Shown one piece after another: positions 7,158 to 15,695 of a stretch of 64,000 nucleotides of DNA. Location of the stretch: NCBI GenBank assembly GCA_040901795.1, contig JBBDYH010000159.1, forward strand, positions 1 through 64,000, in the 5' to 3' direction. A program made the position numbers and the translations under genes. The DNA comes from JBBDYH01 sp040901795 (GTDB taxonomy: Bacteria > Planctomycetota > Planctomycetia > Pirellulales > JALHPA01). The notes beneath the pieces are model-generated. The model was not told where the DNA came from, did not search any database, and was given only the letters and a program-made list of their open reading frames with translations. Position 1 is the stretch's first letter; the number at the start of each line of letters is the position of its first letter.

Positions 7158-8597
7158 ATGCGCCCCCTGCTTGCCGTTTTCTCTGTCTTGGCATTAGCTG
7201 TCGCACCTCATGCGGCGACCGGCGAGGAGGCTGCGGCAACAACTCGGCCCGTGGTGATGAGGGCCGTTCTTGAGGACCAGGCCATTAGCCCGGTTACTGC
7301 ACGGTTCGTCGAGCGGGCGATTCGTCGCGCGGAGGAAGAGCGCGCCGAGTGCCTGATCCTGGTCTTGGATACGCCCGGCGGCCTCGTCGATTCTACGCGC
7401 GGCGTTGTTCGCGATATTCTCAGCAGCGAGGTGCCGGTTGTGGTGTATGTCGCTCCCTCGGGGGCGCGGGCGGCTTCGGCCGGCGTGTTCGTCACCCTGG
7501 CAGCTCACGTCTCTGCGATGGCCCCCGCCACGAACATTGGCGCGGCCCATCCAGTGCAAGTCGGCGGCTTGCCCGGCGCGCCTCGTCCGGCGGAAGATGA
7601 AAAGGAGAATGAAGAGGGGGATAAGAAAGACCGCTCCACGCCGATGGAGGTCAAATCGGTGGAGGACACGGTGGCCTGGGCACGGTCGCTGGCCGAGTTG
7701 CGTGGCCGAAACGCGGAGTGGGCCGCACGCGCTGTGCGAGAGAGTATTTCGGTTCCGGCTTCCGAAGCGGTGAAGGAAAAGGCCGTGGATCTCTTGGCGG
7801 AAGACTTCGACGACCTGCTGTCCAAGATCGATGGTCGCGAGGTGAAGCTGCTGACGGGCGACGTCCGCCTTCAGACGGCAAACGCGGAGGTGCAGACGCT
7901 CGAGATGTGGTGGGGAGAGCAGGCGCTGGCACTGCTCACGAACCCCAACGTGGCGTTCCTCCTATTGATCTTCGGCTTCTATGGCGTCCTGTTCGAGCTG
8001 TATAGCCCTGGTTGGGGCGTGGCCGGAACGCTGGGCATCGTCTGCCTGCTGCTGGCGTTTTTGGCCCTGGCGGTGCTGCCGATCAACTACGTGGGACTGG
8101 CGCTCTTGGCCGTGGCGCTGGGCATGTTCGTGGCCGAGGCGTTTGTGACGAGCTTTGGCGCCTTGACCATCGCCGGCGTCGTCTGTCTGGTGCTGGGCGG
8201 AACGATGCTGGTCGATTCGCCGGCCGGCTTCGAGCGAGTTTCGCTGGCGGTGGTCGCTCCGGTGGCGTTGGCCACCGCGCTGGTCACCGTCTTCCTGGTG
8301 GGCAGTATCGTGAGGGCGCACCGGCGCGGAGTACAGACCGGTAGCGATGCGCTGGCCGGAGCTGCGGCGGCTGCGGCGGAGGACTTTGTCGCCGAAGATG
8401 GACGCTTTGCGGGCCTGGCGCAGGTCCACGGCGAGCTATGGAGGGCGGTCAGCCCGACGCCGGTAACCGCGGGGCAGACGCTCGAGATCGAGGGCCGCCA
8501 AGGTCTGACGCTCATGGTGCAGCCGGTCGAACCAGCGGTCGGCCATGTACTTTCGCCCGTCGGCGCTGAAGGTCCCGAATCACAAGAATCAGCATAA
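7158..8597 (+). CDS. nfeD: NfeD-family membrane serine protease (long form)
   Basis: A 479-residue membrane-bound ClpP-class protease joined to a C-terminal NfeD OB-fold domain. A signal peptide (MRPLLAVFSVLALAVAPHAATG) precedes the protease domain, which has LILVLDTPGGLVDSTRG and the serine motif APSGARAASAGVFVTLAAH followed by ATNIGAAHPV. Four or five hydrophobic segments (about 293-405) include FLLLIFGFYGVLFELYSPGWG. The C-terminal 70 residues (GLAQVHGELWRAVSPTPV) are the OB-fold. It is followed 13 bases later by a slipin gene, the classic NfeD-SPFH partnership in membrane quality control. I chose the ATG at 7158 because upstream sequence in the frame is not signal-like. Confidence 0.9.
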   Translation: MRPLLAVFSVLALAVAPHAATGEEAAATTRPVVMRAVLEDQAISPVTARFVERAIRRAEEERAECLILVLDTPGGLVDSTRGVVRDILSSEVPVVVYVAPSGARAASAGVFVTLAAHVSAMAPATNIGAAHPVQVGGLPGAPRPAEDEKENEEGDKKDRSTPMEVKSVEDTVAWARSLAELRGRNAEWAARAVRESISVPASEAVKEKAVDLLAEDFDDLLSKIDGREVKLLTGDVRLQTANAEVQTLEMWWGEQALALLTNPNVAFLLLIFGFYGVLFELYSPGWGVAGTLGIVCLLLAFLALAVLPINYVGLALLAVALGMFVAEAFVTSFGALTIAGVVCLVLGGTMLVDSPAGFERVSLAVVAPVALATALVTVFLVGSIVRAHRRGVQTGSDALAGAAAAAAEDFVAEDGRFAGLAQVHGELWRAVSPTPVTAGQTLEIEGRQGLTLMVQPVEPAVGHVLSPVGAEGPESQESA

Positions 8598-8610
8598 AAG
8601 GAGATGACCC

Positions 8611-9462
8611 ATGTTTCCGTTCGATTTAGCCAACCTGAACGCGATGCAGATTGTCGGCATCGTGGTGGCACTGGTGGCGTTGTACTTCCTGAGCTGCGTC
8701 CGCATTCTCTTTGAATATGAGCGGGGCGTGGTGTTTCGCCTCGGCCGCGCGCTCGGCCAGCCCAAGGGACCGGGGATCATCCTCGTGTTCTGGCCGATTG
8801 ACCGAATGGTGCGAGTCAGCCTGCGGACCATCGTCAAGGACGTGCCTTCGCAGGACGTCATCACGCGCGACAACGTGTCGGTCAGCGTCAACGCGGTCGT
8901 TTACTTCCGGGTAGTCGATCCCTTGCGCGCGGTCTTGCAGGTCGAGGATTACCTGTTCGCGACCAGCCAGTTGTCGCAGACGACGCTGCGCAGTGTGCTG
9001 GGCCAGGCGGAAATGGATGAGCTGCTGGCAGAGCGCGAGCGCATCAACCGCCGCTTGCAGGAGGTCATCGATCAGCAGACCGATCCCTGGGGCATCAAGG
9101 TCTCGCTAGTCGAAGTGAAGCACGTGGACCTGCCGGAGAACATGAAGCGGATGATGGCGCGGCAGGCCGAGAGCGAGCGCGAGCGGCGGGCCAAGGTGAT
9201 CCACGCCGAGGGGGAGTTTCAGGCGGCGGCGAAGCTGCGCGACGCGGCCGAGACGATCAAGAACCACCCCATGGCCTTGCAGCTCCGCTACCTGCAGACG
9301 CTTTCGGAAGTGGGGGGTGGTACGAACAACACGACTATCGCCTTCCCGCTGCCGATCGACCTCTTAAGCTCGGTCTTCCAGTACGCGTCTACCAACGGGA
9401 ACGGGGCGCCGCGGCCGGAGGAGCGGGAGGAGGCGCCTTTCCGGCCGGCGAAGAGGGGGTGA
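8611..9462 (+). CDS. Slipin / SPFH-domain (stomatin-like) membrane protein
   Basis: A 283-residue stomatin-type protein, partner of the NfeD protease. The N-terminal transmembrane segment (about residues 12-30) is followed by the SPFH/band-7 domain: ILFEYERGVVFRLGRALG, KGPGIILVFWPIDRMVRVSL, PSQDVITRDNVSVSVNAVVY and LRSVLGQAEMDELLAERERI. A coiled-coil (ESERERRAKVIHAEGEFQAA) comes next, then the conserved LRYLQTLSEV. The charged tail is non-conserved. A clear AAAGGAG precedes the ATG. The two-gene nfeD-slipin operon is widespread. It is expected to form oligomeric rings in the membrane that organise the protease. Confidence 0.92.
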   Translation: MFPFDLANLNAMQIVGIVVALVALYFLSCVRILFEYERGVVFRLGRALGQPKGPGIILVFWPIDRMVRVSLRTIVKDVPSQDVITRDNVSVSVNAVVYFRVVDPLRAVLQVEDYLFATSQLSQTTLRSVLGQAEMDELLAERERINRRLQEVIDQQTDPWGIKVSLVEVKHVDLPENMKRMMARQAESERERRAKVIHAEGEFQAAAKLRDAAETIKNHPMALQLRYLQTLSEVGGGTNNTTIAFPLPIDLLSSVFQYASTNGNGAPRPEEREEAPFRPAKRG

Positions 9463-9509
9463 GTACAACGTTGGTATCCAGGCATCTCAGCGTTTCGCTC
9501 GTACGCTCG

Positions 9510-12500
9510 TCACGGTTTGTCGCGTCCCGGCAGTTTGTCGAGATCGTAGACGACTACCGACGTGTCGCCGTTCGAGACGGCCAGCAGCTTCGCGGAGTGC
9601 GAGAACTCAAACGCTCGCGGCGGAGCGCGGAATTCTTCAATCCGCGCGATCTCGGTCATCCTAGGGACCTCGACAATCACGACGCGCGGCTCGGCTCTGC
9701 CGATCGGGATGGCGAGACGTCGACTGTCCGGAGAAAACGCAGCCCGCGCCCAACCGCCATCGTCGCGGTCCAGTGCGCCAACGAGCTTGCCCTCGGCCAG
9801 GTTTCGCAGCTCCGCTCGATGAATGGCTGGGCGTGTTGTTTTGCCATCGGCCAGTATAATCTCGTCCCCCTCTTGCTGGCCGATCAGGAGCACGTATTGA
9901 TTGTCCGGCGAAATCTCCATGCCTGAAACGCGGCTTCGCGCTGCACGCTCGAAGTGGACGACTTCACGACCGCTTTCGACATCGAAAACATGCGTGGTCC
10001 AGCGCGGCTCATTCGCCAACGCGTCTCTTGCCACGAGCGCAACTGCCAGCCGCGAAGCGTCGGGGGAGAGGATCCCGCACTCCAGATTTAGCCGGCCGCC
10101 GCCGCGAAATGGGTCGCCTCGTCCACCACCAAAGGGGTCGGCCGCACCCTCGTCGACTTTGACGCCGGTCGGCTTCAACAAGTGATTCGCGACGGGCTTA
10201 CCAGTCGTCACGTCATAGACCGCCAGACGCATGTCGTCCCCCCAAGAGGCGAGCCGCCGGCTGTCGGGTGAGAATCGCACCGAGCGTTGACCGCCACTTG
10301 GGGCGCCCGGAAACCGAAACAACTCGCGCCCGGTGGCGATCTCCCATAGCCGGACGGTATCGTCCAGGCTCGACGAGACGACGTACCTGCCATCGGGCGA
10401 AACATCCATCGCGCGAATCCACCGCACCTGATCGCTCGCGCCCCGTTCGTGTTTGAGCACGCGCTCCGGCTGACTCTTCTTCAAGTTCCACAAATGCACG
10501 GTGCCGTCGTCGCCCGCGCTGGCCAGCCGCTCATCACCAGGCAAAAATCGAACGGTGTTCGGCGGCGATCGATGACCGGCCAAGTCTCGACCCAACAGCT
10601 CCCCTGTTTCGACGTTCCAGACGCACAAGAGCGACTCCCACCAATTGCTGCCGGCCAAGAGACGGCTGTCGGACGAGAAGGCGATATGTGTCACGCCTTC
10701 GTGCGGCATTTCCAGCCGCTTAGTGAGCTTACCGGACGCCACCTCCCACACGGCGACACCGCCGCCATCGTACTTAGAAATTGGCGCTGCCAACAGTTTT
10801 CCGTTTGGTGAAAAGATCGGATGTTTCGACTGCCAAGACTCAACGCCTTTCATCGAGAGACGGTGTGTCTCTTCGCCGCTGCGCAAATCGATGAGCGAGA
10901 CTCCGTACTCGCGATCGCTGGCGGCCAGGAGTGACGCATCGGGCGAGAACGTCAATCCCGTGACTCCCGGTTTGTTGCGTGGATCCTTGCCAGGAATTAC
11001 GAAATAGCGCGGCTCTTGTCGGGCTCGCCAGTTCCACAGCCGAACCAGGCCGGACGAACCTGCGGCCAACAGAGTCCCGTCCGGGGACAAAGCCAAAGAC
11101 TGCGCGCGCACTGGCTCAGTTTGCAAGTCGTGCACGTCGCCAGTGTTCGAGTCGATAATCTTCACATCCTTGTACGCCGTGGCAAAGACGCTGCCATTCG
11201 CAGCGATTGCCAACGGGCCGTCGTACCACTTATCGAGCTCCAATCGCGTCAGCTCGCGGCCCACCACGACGTCGAACAGCGCCGTCCACTGCACGTGTCT
11301 GCGCTGCTCGTCATCCATGCCCCGCCCGTAGGCCGCAACAAATCGCCCGTTCGGCGTCGGCTCCGCGTGCGGAATCCAGCGTGGCGCCACCTGCACGCCG
11401 CGCAAGAATCGCCCTGTTTCGGCATCCCAGTGCTCCAAAACGCCGTCGCGCGTCATGAGCGCCAACGTCTTGTTGCCCGGCAAAAAATTTACCGTTTCAC
11501 CCCCGTCCGGCGGCCGAAACCGCGTTGTCCCCAGCCGCGCGATCGCACCCGCGGGAAGTGAGTCGTCCTTGGCCGCCGGGTTGTCGATCCGCGGTTGATC
11601 GACGGGTGCAGGGACGCGATCGTCCGAAGGCTCCTGCCGCGGTCGCTCAGGTTCGTCGTCGTTTTCGGCTTGGTCACTCGTCGAAATATTCACCAAGACC
11701 GTCTCCGCGCTGCTCTGTGAGCTGATGAATCCACCGAGCACAGCGGTCACAACGCCTGCGCAGATCAGGACGCAAAATGCCGTCTGCCCGATCCTCAACG
11801 ACCGCGAGCCGTGATCCTCCAATATCCGCCGCACGCGGTGGGCCAACAGCGACCGCAACGTAACCAGCGGCACCCCGATGCTCGCCAGCGGGAAGTTGGA
11901 TTGCTCGGCCAGCGCTACGAGACCATCGGCATACCGTGTCCGATCGGCGCCGAAATGCACGACATGGTCGTCGCAAACCTCTTCCGCGGCGATCTCCAGC
12001 CGCCGCACCAGCCGCCACAGCAACGGCTGAAAGAAGGCCACGGCCAGCGACAGGCGCGCTGCAAGGTTCCAGAAGTGATCCCCGCGCCGCAGATGCGCCA
12101 ATTCGTGGATCAGCACCGCTTCGAGCGGCACTCGCAGCGGTTCTTCGGGGAGCAGGATCACCGGGCGAAGTAAACCGGCGAGGCAGGGGCTATCGAGAAA
12201 TGGCGTGCGTTCGACGAGCGGCGGATCAACTCCGATCGCGGCGGCGTGCTCATTACAGAGTCGCTGCTCGTGCGGCTCGACCGGCGTTCCGCTCCGACAG
12301 AGTTGCCTCATTCGCCGCAGGCCGATCACGATCCGGACGAGCAAAACCAGCGAGGTTAATAGCCAAGCCAGCGAAATCGCGATGGCAAACAGCGCCGTTC
12401 CCGTTCGGACTTGCCATGCCGCGCCAGCGCGACCATCGCTTCCCGGCGGGGCGACATCGGCAACCGACGCCGGGTCGCTTGGCGGTGCGGCGGTGTGGAT

Positions 12501-12971
12501 GGGCGCCTCGATCGCCCGATCAGTGTTCGGCGACCCACCCTCGAACGGCGCATTTCCCAGTTCCGCATCCCCGAAGTCATGGCCGACTGGGGCGTCGAAC
12601 GACGTGCCAACCGCCGAGCGCGGTGTAAACGTTGAGTCGTCTCCCGCCACGTTCGACAGGCTCGTCGCATTGTCCTGGCTCGCGCCCACCGGTTGATCAG
12701 GACGCATCACTCCCACCTCGATCGCCGGTAAAAACCCCTGAGGCGCCGCCCAACGCGAAAGCGACAGCGCCGAGAGCGGGCAGCAGACAACCGCCACCAG
12801 CGTCGTGCGATAGAGCGCCGACTGTAACGCCGGCCCCCGCCGCGCCAGGAGCCGGCTGGCCGCCAGGCCCACCAGTAGGATGACCGTCGATTGCACGAGC
12901 CAGACGACGGCCACTTCCGTAAAGTCCGCGGCAAGCTGCAACAGCCAAAGCGAGAGCGGCAGCGTAGGCAT
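9510..12971 (-). CDS. M56 (BlaR1/MecR1-type) metallopeptidase fused to WD40 propeller
   Basis: A 1153-residue sensor-like protease. The N-terminal half is an M56 membrane peptidase: hydrophobic segments near residues 20-40, 55-75 and 195-220, then the zinc motif HELAH near residue 288 in AVLIHELAHLRRGDHFWN and the downstream ligand region EIAAEEVCDDHVV. A further transmembrane segment lies near 395-415. From about residue 480 to the end there are about a dozen WD40-type repeats (FSPDASLLAAS, FLPGDERLASAGDDGTVHLW, VSPDGRYVVSSSLDDTVRLW). BlaR1 carries a penicillin-binding sensor there; the propeller replaces it. The BlaI-type repressor lies 10 bases upstream on the same strand, so repressor cleavage upon signal is the likely mechanism. 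The signal is unknown. Confidence 0.88.
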   Translation of the reverse strand: MPTLPLSLWLLQLAADFTEVAVVWLVQSTVILLVGLAASRLLARRGPALQSALYRTTLVAVVCCPLSALSLSRWAAPQGFLPAIEVGVMRPDQPVGASQDNATSLSNVAGDDSTFTPRSAVGTSFDAPVGHDFGDAELGNAPFEGGSPNTDRAIEAPIHTAAPPSDPASVADVAPPGSDGRAGAAWQVRTGTALFAIAISLAWLLTSLVLLVRIVIGLRRMRQLCRSGTPVEPHEQRLCNEHAAAIGVDPPLVERTPFLDSPCLAGLLRPVILLPEEPLRVPLEAVLIHELAHLRRGDHFWNLAARLSLAVAFFQPLLWRLVRRLEIAAEEVCDDHVVHFGADRTRYADGLVALAEQSNFPLASIGVPLVTLRSLLAHRVRRILEDHGSRSLRIGQTAFCVLICAGVVTAVLGGFISSQSSAETVLVNISTSDQAENDDEPERPRQEPSDDRVPAPVDQPRIDNPAAKDDSLPAGAIARLGTTRFRPPDGGETVNFLPGNKTLALMTRDGVLEHWDAETGRFLRGVQVAPRWIPHAEPTPNGRFVAAYGRGMDDEQRRHVQWTALFDVVVGRELTRLELDKWYDGPLAIAANGSVFATAYKDVKIIDSNTGDVHDLQTEPVRAQSLALSPDGTLLAAGSSGLVRLWNWRARQEPRYFVIPGKDPRNKPGVTGLTFSPDASLLAASDREYGVSLIDLRSGEETHRLSMKGVESWQSKHPIFSPNGKLLAAPISKYDGGGVAVWEVASGKLTKRLEMPHEGVTHIAFSSDSRLLAGSNWWESLLCVWNVETGELLGRDLAGHRSPPNTVRFLPGDERLASAGDDGTVHLWNLKKSQPERVLKHERGASDQVRWIRAMDVSPDGRYVVSSSLDDTVRLWEIATGRELFRFPGAPSGGQRSVRFSPDSRRLASWGDDMRLAVYDVTTGKPVANHLLKPTGVKVDEGAADPFGGGRGDPFRGGGRLNLECGILSPDASRLAVALVARDALANEPRWTTHVFDVESGREVVHFERAARSRVSGMEISPDNQYVLLIGQQEGDEIILADGKTTRPAIHRAELRNLAEGKLVGALDRDDGGWARAAFSPDSRRLAIPIGRAEPRVVIVEVPRMTEIARIEEFRAPPRAFEFSHSAKLLAVSNGDTSVVVYDLDKLPGRDKP

Positions 12972-12981
12972 GATTCGGCCC

Positions 12982-13359
12982 TCATTTCCGCGATCGTTCG
13001 TTGATTATTCGGCGGATCTCGCGCAGCTCTTCCGTCGAGACATTTTCGTGCTTCAAGAGATATGCGACCAGCTCGCTGACGCTGCCGCCGAACACACGGT
13101 CCAGCAGTTCGCGCGTGACGCTCCGCACTACCTGCCCCTCGCGCACGAGCGGAAAGAACACAAAGGTCCGCCCTTCCACCGCGTGGTCGATCGCCCGCTT
13201 CGCCTCCAGCCCCCGGAGCAGCGTCTGCACGGTACTATGTGCGATCGGCTCGTCGGCGTTCAGCGCTTCGGTGATCTCGCGAGCCGTAGCGCGGCGCAGC
13301 GCCCAGAGCACCTGCATGATGCGGAGCTGCACGCGGCCCAATCGAACAGCGGTGCTCAT
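12982..13359 (-). CDS. BlaI/MecI-family transcriptional repressor
   Basis: A 125-residue winged-helix repressor. RLGRVQLRIMQVLWALRRATAREITEAL and HSTVQTLLRGLEAKRAIDH form the DNA-binding domain; the C-terminal part (VRSVTRELLDRVFGGSVSELVAYLLKHE) is the dimerisation region where BlaR1-type proteases cut. I start at the ATG at 13359, which has AGGAG eight bases before it; an in-frame ATG 16 codons upstream lacks this support. It is the first gene of a two-gene operon with the M56-WD40 protein, so it probably represses its own operon until cleaved. Confidence 0.92.
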   Translation of the reverse strand: MSTAVRLGRVQLRIMQVLWALRRATAREITEALNADEPIAHSTVQTLLRGLEAKRAIDHAVEGRTFVFFPLVREGQVVRSVTRELLDRVFGGSVSELVAYLLKHENVSTEELREIRRIINERSRK

Positions 13360-13405
13360 GCTGACGTTCTCCTGACAAGGTTCGAGCCGCGCCGGAGTGA
13401 GGATC

Positions 13406-13421
13406 ATCTAGTGGACTAAAT
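13406..13421. promoter_or_regulatory. Candidate BlaI operator dyad
   Basis: ATCTAGTGGACTAAAT is a 16-base inverted repeat with one mismatched pair (core TAGT-GG-ACTA). It is centred about 54 bases upstream of the BlaI start, where an autoregulatory operator is expected. The half-site differs from the TACA/TGTA of staphylococcal BlaI, so the assignment rests on symmetry and position only. Confidence 0.4.
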
Positions 13422-13646
13422 CTATCGGACACGACGACTCGAGTCAAGCCCACAGAATGGCAAAGGTCGGATACAGCGGCGGAACGCCATGCCACGAACG
13501 GTGACGGGACCCGGCAGGTAGCGTAACCTTGTTTTCCCACGTACAATCGTGCGCGCTGGCCAGCGACCGCCGGCATGGCACAATTGCACGCGTTCGAACT
13601 AGCGTCGTTGCCAAGACAGCGAGCACAAATCGAAGGGTGATAAGCC

Positions 13647-14945
13647 ATGAACACCAAACATACCATCGCCCGCAGAGATTTCTTGCTGGGTAGCGCCGCC
13701 GTTGCCGCAGCCACCGTTGTTCCCGCCCACGTACTGGGACATCAAGCCGCCACTCCGCCGAGCGAAAAAATCACGCTCGGCGTGATCGGAATCGGTCCCC
13801 GCTGCACTTACGATCTGACTGCGATGCTGAAGTTTCCCGACATCCGCTGCGTCGCCATTGCGGAGGTGCAGGCCAAACGTCGCGAGGCGGGCAAGACGCT
13901 CGTCGACCAGCACTACGGCAACAGCGATTGCACGGTCTACCGCGACTTTCGCGAATTGCTCGACCAACAGGGAATTGACGCGGTGTTGATCGCGACCGGC
14001 GATCGCTGGCACGCCGCGGCGTCCATCCTGGCCGCCAAGGCGGGCAAGGATATCTACAGTGAAAAACCCTGCGGCATCACGATCAATAACTGCCAGGAGC
14101 TTGCCGACACGATGCACCGCGAGCGGCGGGTGTTTCAAGCGGGTACGCAGCGCCGCAGCGTCCCCAATTTTCAAAAGGCGGTCGAGCTGGCTCACAGCGG
14201 CAAGCTTGGCAAACTGAAAACGCTGCACGCCTCGGTGTATGTTCCGCTGCTCGACAACACGTGGCTCCCCGCGCAGCCGCTTCCCGCGCCTGAAGTGGTG
14301 GACTGGAACCTTTGGCTCGGGCCGGCGGCATGGCGTCCCTTCAACCAGAAATATGTCGACGGCGGCTGGCGCGGCCAGTGGGATTTTGATTCCGGCGCGC
14401 GGCTGCTCGACTGGGGAGCGCACACGGTCGACCTCTGCCAATGGGCCAACCAGGCCGACGACACGATGCCGCTGGAGTACGAGCCGTCCGAAAAAGGCAT
14501 CACCTGCCGCTATGCCAACGGCGTGACGTTGCTGTTGGATTTTTTGCCGGAGCCGTTCGGCAACCGGGCGCCGCACTACATCTCGCGCTTGGGCACATGT
14601 CCCGTGCGTTTCGTCGGCGAAGACGGTTGGGTGGAGACCGGCGACGAAGGGGAAATCGTGGTTCAGCTCGAGAAACTGCAAAAGGAGTTGGGCGAATCCA
14701 CTAAGCGCGTGCGCGGCCTTGATGTCTCGGCGCACGCCCGCGACTTCTTCGACTGCGTCCGCTCGCGCGCGAAGACGGCCGCCAATCCCGACGTCATGCG
14801 CCGCTCGCACATCGCCTGCCACGCGGCCGCAATCGCCTGGGTGCTCGGCCGCAAGCTGAAGCTCGACCCCACCAAGGAGGAGTTCATCGGCGACGACGAG
14901 GCCAACCGCCTCCGGTCGCGCCCCACCCGCGATTGGACGGCATAG
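13647..14945 (+). CDS. Gfo/Idh/MocA-family oxidoreductase with twin-arginine signal
   Basis: A 432-residue NAD(P)-dependent oxidoreductase exported by the TAT pathway. The signal is ARRDFLLGSAAVAAATVVPAHVLG. The Rossmann domain begins ITLGVIGIGPRC, and the family motif EKP occurs in DIYSEKPCGITINNCQEL. The C-terminal alpha/beta domain includes SGARLLDWGAHTVDLCQWA with the conserved Gly-x-His region. Length is normal for planctomycete secreted members, which are numerous and mostly uncharacterised sugar or inositol dehydrogenases. A GAAGGG site precedes the ATG. It is followed 38 bases later by a DJ-1/PfpI gene on the same strand. Substrate unknown. Confidence 0.88.
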   Translation: MNTKHTIARRDFLLGSAAVAAATVVPAHVLGHQAATPPSEKITLGVIGIGPRCTYDLTAMLKFPDIRCVAIAEVQAKRREAGKTLVDQHYGNSDCTVYRDFRELLDQQGIDAVLIATGDRWHAAASILAAKAGKDIYSEKPCGITINNCQELADTMHRERRVFQAGTQRRSVPNFQKAVELAHSGKLGKLKTLHASVYVPLLDNTWLPAQPLPAPEVVDWNLWLGPAAWRPFNQKYVDGGWRGQWDFDSGARLLDWGAHTVDLCQWANQADDTMPLEYEPSEKGITCRYANGVTLLLDFLPEPFGNRAPHYISRLGTCPVRFVGEDGWVETGDEGEIVVQLEKLQKELGESTKRVRGLDVSAHARDFFDCVRSRAKTAANPDVMRRSHIACHAAAIAWVLGRKLKLDPTKEEFIGDDEANRLRSRPTRDWTA

Positions 14946-14983
14946 CGAAACGATGAACGATGAACGATGAAGCGGCAGGATAA

Positions 14984-15553
14984 ATGACGAAGCCCAAGGT
15001 CCTGATCATTGTCGGCGACGCCACGGAAACCGTGGATACGCTATATCCCTATTACCGCCTGATTGAGGCCGGCTTCGAGCCCGTCGTCGCCGCGCCCGAA
15101 AAGCGGCGCTACCAGATGGTGTTGCACGAGGTGAAACCGGGTTGGACGATCACCAAGGAATGGGAGGGCTACACCATCGAGGCGCAAATCGCCTTCAAGG
15201 ACATTAAGCCCGCGGAGTATGCCGGCATCTTTTTCAGTGGCGGGCGGGCGCCTGAGTACCTCCGCGAGGATGAAGATCTGCTGCGCATTACGCGTTGGTT
15301 CTGGGAGAACAAGCGACCGATGGCCAGCGTGTGCCATGGCGTCGAGATTCCGGCGCGGGCGGGCATCGTGCGCGGTCTACGCATGGCCACGGTGGCGAAG
15401 TGCAAGTTCGACCTTGAAGTTTGCGGCGGGATCTACGTCAACGAACCGTGCGTGATCGACCGTCACATGGTGAGCGGCCGCACCTACCACGACCACGGTT
15501 ATTACGTCGCGCCTTGGATCAAAATGCTGGAAGCATCAGCCGCCGGGCGCTAG
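14984..15553 (+). CDS. DJ-1/PfpI-family protein
   Basis: A 189-residue class-I glutamine-amidotransferase-like protein. KVLIIVGDATETVDTLYPY opens the fold, FFSGGRAPEYLREDEDL follows, and the nucleophile elbow is MASVCHGVEIPARAG with Cys in the VCHG context. A catalytic His may come from YHDHGYY. Family members are deglycases, chaperones or proteases; which applies cannot be told. The Gfo/Idh/MocA gene lies 38 bases upstream, separated by a triplicated GATGAAC repeat, and the two probably share a transcript. The stop codon and last residues (SAAGR) lie in a 22-base motif found again at 33573-33594. Confidence 0.88.
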   Translation: MTKPKVLIIVGDATETVDTLYPYYRLIEAGFEPVVAAPEKRRYQMVLHEVKPGWTITKEWEGYTIEAQIAFKDIKPAEYAGIFFSGGRAPEYLREDEDLLRITRWFWENKRPMASVCHGVEIPARAGIVRGLRMATVAKCKFDLEVCGGIYVNEPCVIDRHMVSGRTYHDHGYYVAPWIKMLEASAAGR

Positions 15554-15556
15554 CCC
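15535..15556. repeat. 22-base dispersed palindromic motif (copy 1)
   Basis: ATCAGCCGCCGGGCGCTAGC plus CC, identical to 33573-33594. The centre GCCGGGCGCTAGC is partly self-complementary. This copy encodes the last residues and the TAG stop of the DJ-1/PfpI gene. Confidence 0.8.
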
Positions 15557-15695
15557 AGGGATCCCGCCAGCAATTGGAATAGAAAGTTAAGGGTGATCCC
15601 CGGCGGCGACGGGTGACAGGTGCAAGCTAGCGCGTGGAACGACTTTGAGTGGAGCTTCCCAACCCGTGTCGTCACGCGCCCTAAAGCGAGCCCAG

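Noticed and set aside
13599..14822. Long minus-strand frame opposite the first oxidoreductase
   Set aside because: It mirrors a well-conserved plus-strand gene with TAT signal and Rossmann motif; the antisense translation has no recognisable features.
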